A stretch of 64,000 nt of DNA, from NCBI RefSeq assembly GCF_001021505.1, contig NZ_LDPO01000004.1, forward strand, positions 124,001 to 188,000, in the 5' to 3' direction. Position numbers and translations under genes: made by a program. Shown here one piece after another: positions 61,480-64,000 of the stretch (positions within the stretch are counted from its first letter, which is position 1; every line of letters starts with the position of its first letter). Under the pieces are notes generated by a model that did not search any database, was not told the origin of the DNA, and was given only the letters and a program-made list of their open reading frames with translations. The stretch comes from Mycolicibacter heraklionensis (lineage in GTDB: Bacteria; Actinomycetota; Actinomycetes; Mycobacteriales; Mycobacteriaceae).

Positions 61480-62838
61480 TCACTCGGCCTGGATCGCGGC
61501 GCAGTTCGAGTTGGTCGGCACACCGTTGAAGCGATCGCTGACCCACGCCATACTCCGCTCACCGTCGACGAACTGCGGCAGCAGGATGTTGATGTCCATC
61601 TTGTTCAGAAACGGCGGCTGTTCGTTGGTCCACAGTTCTACGTCTGCACCCAGTCGGCACCAGTCGCGCGCCGTGTCATGGGCCGACGTGTAGGGCGCCA
61701 ACGGATCCCAGCGGTTGTGCGAGATATACACCGGTCCATGGGGTTTGATGTTTCCCACCCGTTGGGAGGCGAAAATCGTCTTCAGCGGTTCAGCGGAGGC
61801 GACCGCATTCAGGTCGTCCTTGAACCAGAACTCAAGGTGACGGAACGCATAGTCGACGCCACCCTGCACCAGGCAGGTGTGTCCACTCCAGTCCAGCATC
61901 TGGACCCCGCGCGGGGTCAGTGCATCCCAAATGGCTTGTTCGGTCTCCGGATAGGACGCCTGGATGCCGCGCAACAGATAGCCCGCGAGCACCGCCAAGA
62001 AGTTGCCGTCTACGGCGGGGATCGCCTCGACCACGTTGGTCAGCGGCGCGTTGGCGTAGCTACCCACCACGTTGAGTTCGGGTGCATAGGTCGACGCCAG
62101 CTCGGCAGCCGACAACGATGCTTGCCCGCCGGATGCCCAGCCCCAGAACGCGACCGGTCCGTGCGGATCCAGGGATGTGCCGGGCAGCTTCTGAGCCGCG
62201 CGGGCCGCGTCGATCAGCGCGGTCCCGGCCGCAACCCGGTTCAAGAACTGGGGCGACTGCGGCCCATGAGTGCCCAATCCGATTCCGTCGGTCACCACGA
62301 TGGCGAAACCGCGGGCCAGCAGCGTCGCGATGAAGCCCTCTTCGTAGTTGAAGGTCAGGTCGAAGCCTTGCGAGAAGTGAATACCCTGGTCCAACAGTCG
62401 CGACGGCGCGCACTGCTCGCCGACGCCGTACGGTCCTGTCGCATAGGCAATCAGCGGGCGCGGTCCGCGCCCCGGCCAGGGCACGTCGGGCTCGATATAG
62501 GCCCCGGTGACCGCCACCGGATGCGCCTGAGCATCCGTGCCCCGGTACATGATTCGGGTACCGGACCCGACGAAGGCGCCCAATTGACCGGATGGTTCCA
62601 GTACCAGGTGCAGCGGCTCGGTCCGGAGCAGATCACCGGGACTCCCGGCCGGAAGCGGAGCCGGCGGCGTGTAGAACGCTTCGTATTTGATGTCGTCGGC
62701 GCGCGCCACCGGGTCGGCCACCACGGTCAGCGAACCGGCGGCCACCAAGACGGCAGCAGCTGCCGCTGCCACGCGGATTCCCGCTCGCCACCGATCGATC
62801 ACCCTGGACCAGTCCCCACGATTAATCGAAACCCTCAT
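61480..62838 (-). CDS. Secreted LIP-family lipase-like protein with altered nucleophile elbow
   Basis: 452 aa. Signal peptide (GIRVAAAAAAVLVAAGSLTVVADPVARAD, cleavage near ARA-DD). The secretory-lipase (LIP) layout is visible: YEAFYTPPAPLPAGSPGDLLRTEPL, YATGPYGVGEQCAPSRLL, GFAIVVTDGIGLG, the elbow AFWGWASGGQASLSAAEL and a C-terminal ISHNRWDPLAPYTSAHDTARDWC (Asp/His region). Family members usually have G-Y-S-Q-G-G at the elbow; here it is G-W-A-S-G-G, so the normal Ser position is Ala and the next residue is Ser. Catalytic competence is uncertain. AGAGGAAG ribosome site before ATG 62838. Confidence 0.85.
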   Translation of the reverse strand: MRVSINRGDWSRVIDRWRAGIRVAAAAAAVLVAAGSLTVVADPVARADDIKYEAFYTPPAPLPAGSPGDLLRTEPLHLVLEPSGQLGAFVGSGTRIMYRGTDAQAHPVAVTGAYIEPDVPWPGRGPRPLIAYATGPYGVGEQCAPSRLLDQGIHFSQGFDLTFNYEEGFIATLLARGFAIVVTDGIGLGTHGPQSPQFLNRVAAGTALIDAARAAQKLPGTSLDPHGPVAFWGWASGGQASLSAAELASTYAPELNVVGSYANAPLTNVVEAIPAVDGNFLAVLAGYLLRGIQASYPETEQAIWDALTPRGVQMLDWSGHTCLVQGGVDYAFRHLEFWFKDDLNAVASAEPLKTIFASQRVGNIKPHGPVYISHNRWDPLAPYTSAHDTARDWCRLGADVELWTNEQPPFLNKMDINILLPQFVDGERSMAWVSDRFNGVPTNSNCAAIQAE

Positions 62839-63291
62839 TGGCTCTTCCTCTTTGGATGATCGGGATGGTGGCGGGACTCCAGACGCGCGAGATCACCGTG
62901 CGTCGGAAGGCGATTCAGCACCGAATGAAATTTCAGTCGCCGCTCATCCGCAACAGGCCGTCTGCTGGCAGCCACAGGTCACGGAGTCGTGAACAGCGGC
63001 TTAGCGTTTGATAACGATTAGCTCCAGGGCGAGCGGAATTTGGCACGTCGGCCAGCCGGACCGCCGGTAGCCGCCGGGAGCGCCGCACCCGGGCCTTCCG
63101 AGTTCCCGCCTGGTTCGAATCAGCTTGTTTCTAGCACCATCGGCGGCAAAAGCGCTGATCAGGGGGGGTTAGAGCGGCGCAGTCGGCAAATGCCCGTCTT
63201 GCTCGAGGACGAAGAGTCCGCGTTGTATCTCGTTCAAGTCTCGTCAAATCGAGTTATCCGTTGTGCCACACATAGTCCGCGAGGAGCACCC
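62839..63291. other. Intergenic region before the DszC/SfnB-like gene
   Basis: No convincing gene. Notes: TGATAACGATTA (63011-63022) resembles half of a Fur/Zur-type box but lacks a partner; a run of seven G at 63162-63168; and an ATG at 63190 that is in frame with the downstream gene but gives an unfamiliar 34-residue extension. The downstream ATG has the better ribosome site, so I treat this as leader/promoter DNA. Confidence 0.5.
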
Positions 63292-64000
63292 ATGACCGTC
63301 GTCACCGAGCGCACCGCAGCCAGCGACGGGGCGATCGCCGACGTGCTGGCTACCGCCGACCGCGTCGCCGAGCAGCTGCGCCAGACCGCTGCCGCCCGGG
63401 ACCGGGCCAACGCGACGCCACGCGCCGAGATCGAACTGCTGCGCGACAACGATCTGCTACAGATTCAGGAGCCGGTCGAATACGGCGGCTCTGGACTCGA
63501 TTTCGCGCAGGCCGCCCAGGTCACCCGGCGAATCTCTCGTGGCGACACCTCAATTGCTCACCTGCTCGGCTATCACTACGCCCAAACCCGGGTCGCCACG
63601 CTGTTCGGCACGCCGGCGCAGGCGGACGCCCAGTCTCGTCGCAATGCCGCCGAAAAGCTGTTCTGGGGCGGGATTCAAAACCCGCGCGGCAGCGCGGGCC
63701 TGGTCTTGACCCGCGACGGCGACGGCTTCCTGCTCAACGGCAGCCGGACGTTCGCCAGTGGCGCCAGCACCGGGGATCAACTCTCGGTCACCGCCTTGCT
63801 GGACGGCTCGCAGGTGTTCCTGTCGCTCGACGCCCGCGGGGGTCGACAAGGTTTCACCTTCCTCGACGACTGGGACAACATCGGTCAGCGCCTGACGGAC
63901 TCCGGCGGGGTCCGCGTCGTCGACGCGCGCATCGAACATCACGAGGTGCTCGGCGAGGAGCCATTCACCGGAGGCACCCTGAGCCCCTACCAGACGCTGA
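63292..64000 (+). CDS. Acyl-CoA dehydrogenase-fold flavin monooxygenase (DszC/SfnB-like), 5' part
   Basis: The frame is open to the window end (236 codons seen). The N-terminal helical domain (ADRVAEQLRQTAAARDRANATPRAEIELLRDNDLLQIQEPVEYGGSGLDFAQAAQVTRRISRGDTSIAHLLGYHY) and middle part (FWGGIQNPRGSAGLVLTRDGDGFLLNGSRTFASGASTGDQLSVTALL) resemble the DszC/SfnB branch of acyl-CoA-dehydrogenase-fold enzymes, which use reduced flavin and O2 on organosulfur or amine compounds. The usual TEP/SD FAD loop of true dehydrogenases is replaced by IQNPRGSA. ATG 63292 has GAGGAG upstream. Likely sulfur scavenging; the 3' context is not visible. Confidence 0.82.
   Translation, partial: MTVVTERTAASDGAIADVLATADRVAEQLRQTAAARDRANATPRAEIELLRDNDLLQIQEPVEYGGSGLDFAQAAQVTRRISRGDTSIAHLLGYHYAQTRVATLFGTPAQADAQSRRNAAEKLFWGGIQNPRGSAGLVLTRDGDGFLLNGSRTFASGASTGDQLSVTALLDGSQVFLSLDARGGRQGFTFLDDWDNIGQRLTDSGGVRVVDARIEHHEVLGEEPFTGGTLSPYQTL

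Noticed and set aside
62687-62992. A 101-codon plus-strand frame overlapping the lipase 5' end, considered as a sulfur leader peptide
   Set aside because: Most of it is antisense to the lipase signal peptide, and it has only one Cys, not the Cys-rich pattern of known actinobacterial leaders.
63011-63022. TGATAACGATTA as a Zur/Fur-type box
   Set aside because: Only half of the expected palindrome is present and neither neighbouring gene is a metal-uptake gene.
63190-63291. In-frame upstream ATG extending the DszC/SfnB-like protein by 34 residues
   Set aside because: The extension resembles no family N-terminus, and the ATG at 63292 has a GAGGAG ribosome site at the right distance.

Overview
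The window is GC-rich chromosomal DNA from a mycobacterium (Mycobacteriaceae, not M. tuberculosis itself). The evidence is a backbone that follows, from memory, the M. tuberculosis Rv2763c-Rv2800 order: dfrA-thyA-dienelactone hydrolase; flavodoxin-like gene-membrane gene-dapB; nitronate monooxygenase-pepR-gpsI-rpsO-ribF-sirR; fadE21...ltp1; truB-pptT-phosphoesterase; and a DUF3558/CocE pair. Other mycobacterial marks are a 13E12-type HNH protein, PE-PPE domain proteins, PknH-sensor, DUF5642 and CDGP exported proteins, many GTG starts and many probable leaderless promoters. lppU, Rv2787 and the lppV-Rv2798c block are missing from their expected places, and several accessory lipid-metabolism cassettes are inserted. 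I see no rRNA, tRNA, CRISPR array, insertion sequence or phage.

Layout. 1-6268: end of an AAA/TPR signalling protein, a desaturase-like FAD enzyme, a PknH-sensor lipoprotein, CsbD and DoxX proteins. 6261-11823: AlkZ/YcaQ-type glycosylase, dfrA, thyA, dienelactone hydrolase, and a TetR-monooxygenase pair behind a multi-half-site operator. 11846-21106: a minus-strand run with acyl-CoA ligase, rmuC, TetR, SDR, an ACAD10/11-type dehydrogenase, SDR, an ACAD10/11-type kinase and an MFS importer, probably a phosphorylation-dependent hydroxyacyl-CoA pathway. 21152-25468: glyoxalase-like gene, SOS-box HNH gene, small exported proteins, dapB. 25495-31148: hydrolases, a ferredoxin-fused reductase and a PF10118 protein. 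31164-37126: pepR-gpsI-rpsO-ribF and sirR.

37130-43364 is the most interesting block. An AraC regulator, a PF10118 protein, an SRPBCC protein and a P450-SDR-Baeyer-Villiger-type monooxygenase operon are tied together by a conserved promoter element found at three places. 43425-48127 is a complete beta-oxidation cassette (FadE21, SDR, MaoC, SRPBCC, Ltp1 thiolase). 48319-53660 holds three tandem exported PE-PPE serine-hydrolase-like proteins and a convergent TetR. 53854-60712 holds DUF2804, truB, pptT, a phosphoesterase, a KstR-like box, the DUF3558/CocE pair, a DUF5642 lipoprotein and a Trp/His-rich exported peptide. The right end has an AT-rich gap with a possible small RNA, a small DNA-binding-like protein, a lipase with an altered nucleophile elbow and the start of a DszC/SfnB-like flavoprotein.

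Gene functions are read from motifs and family memory. Operators and promoters are pattern readings that were not tested computationally.
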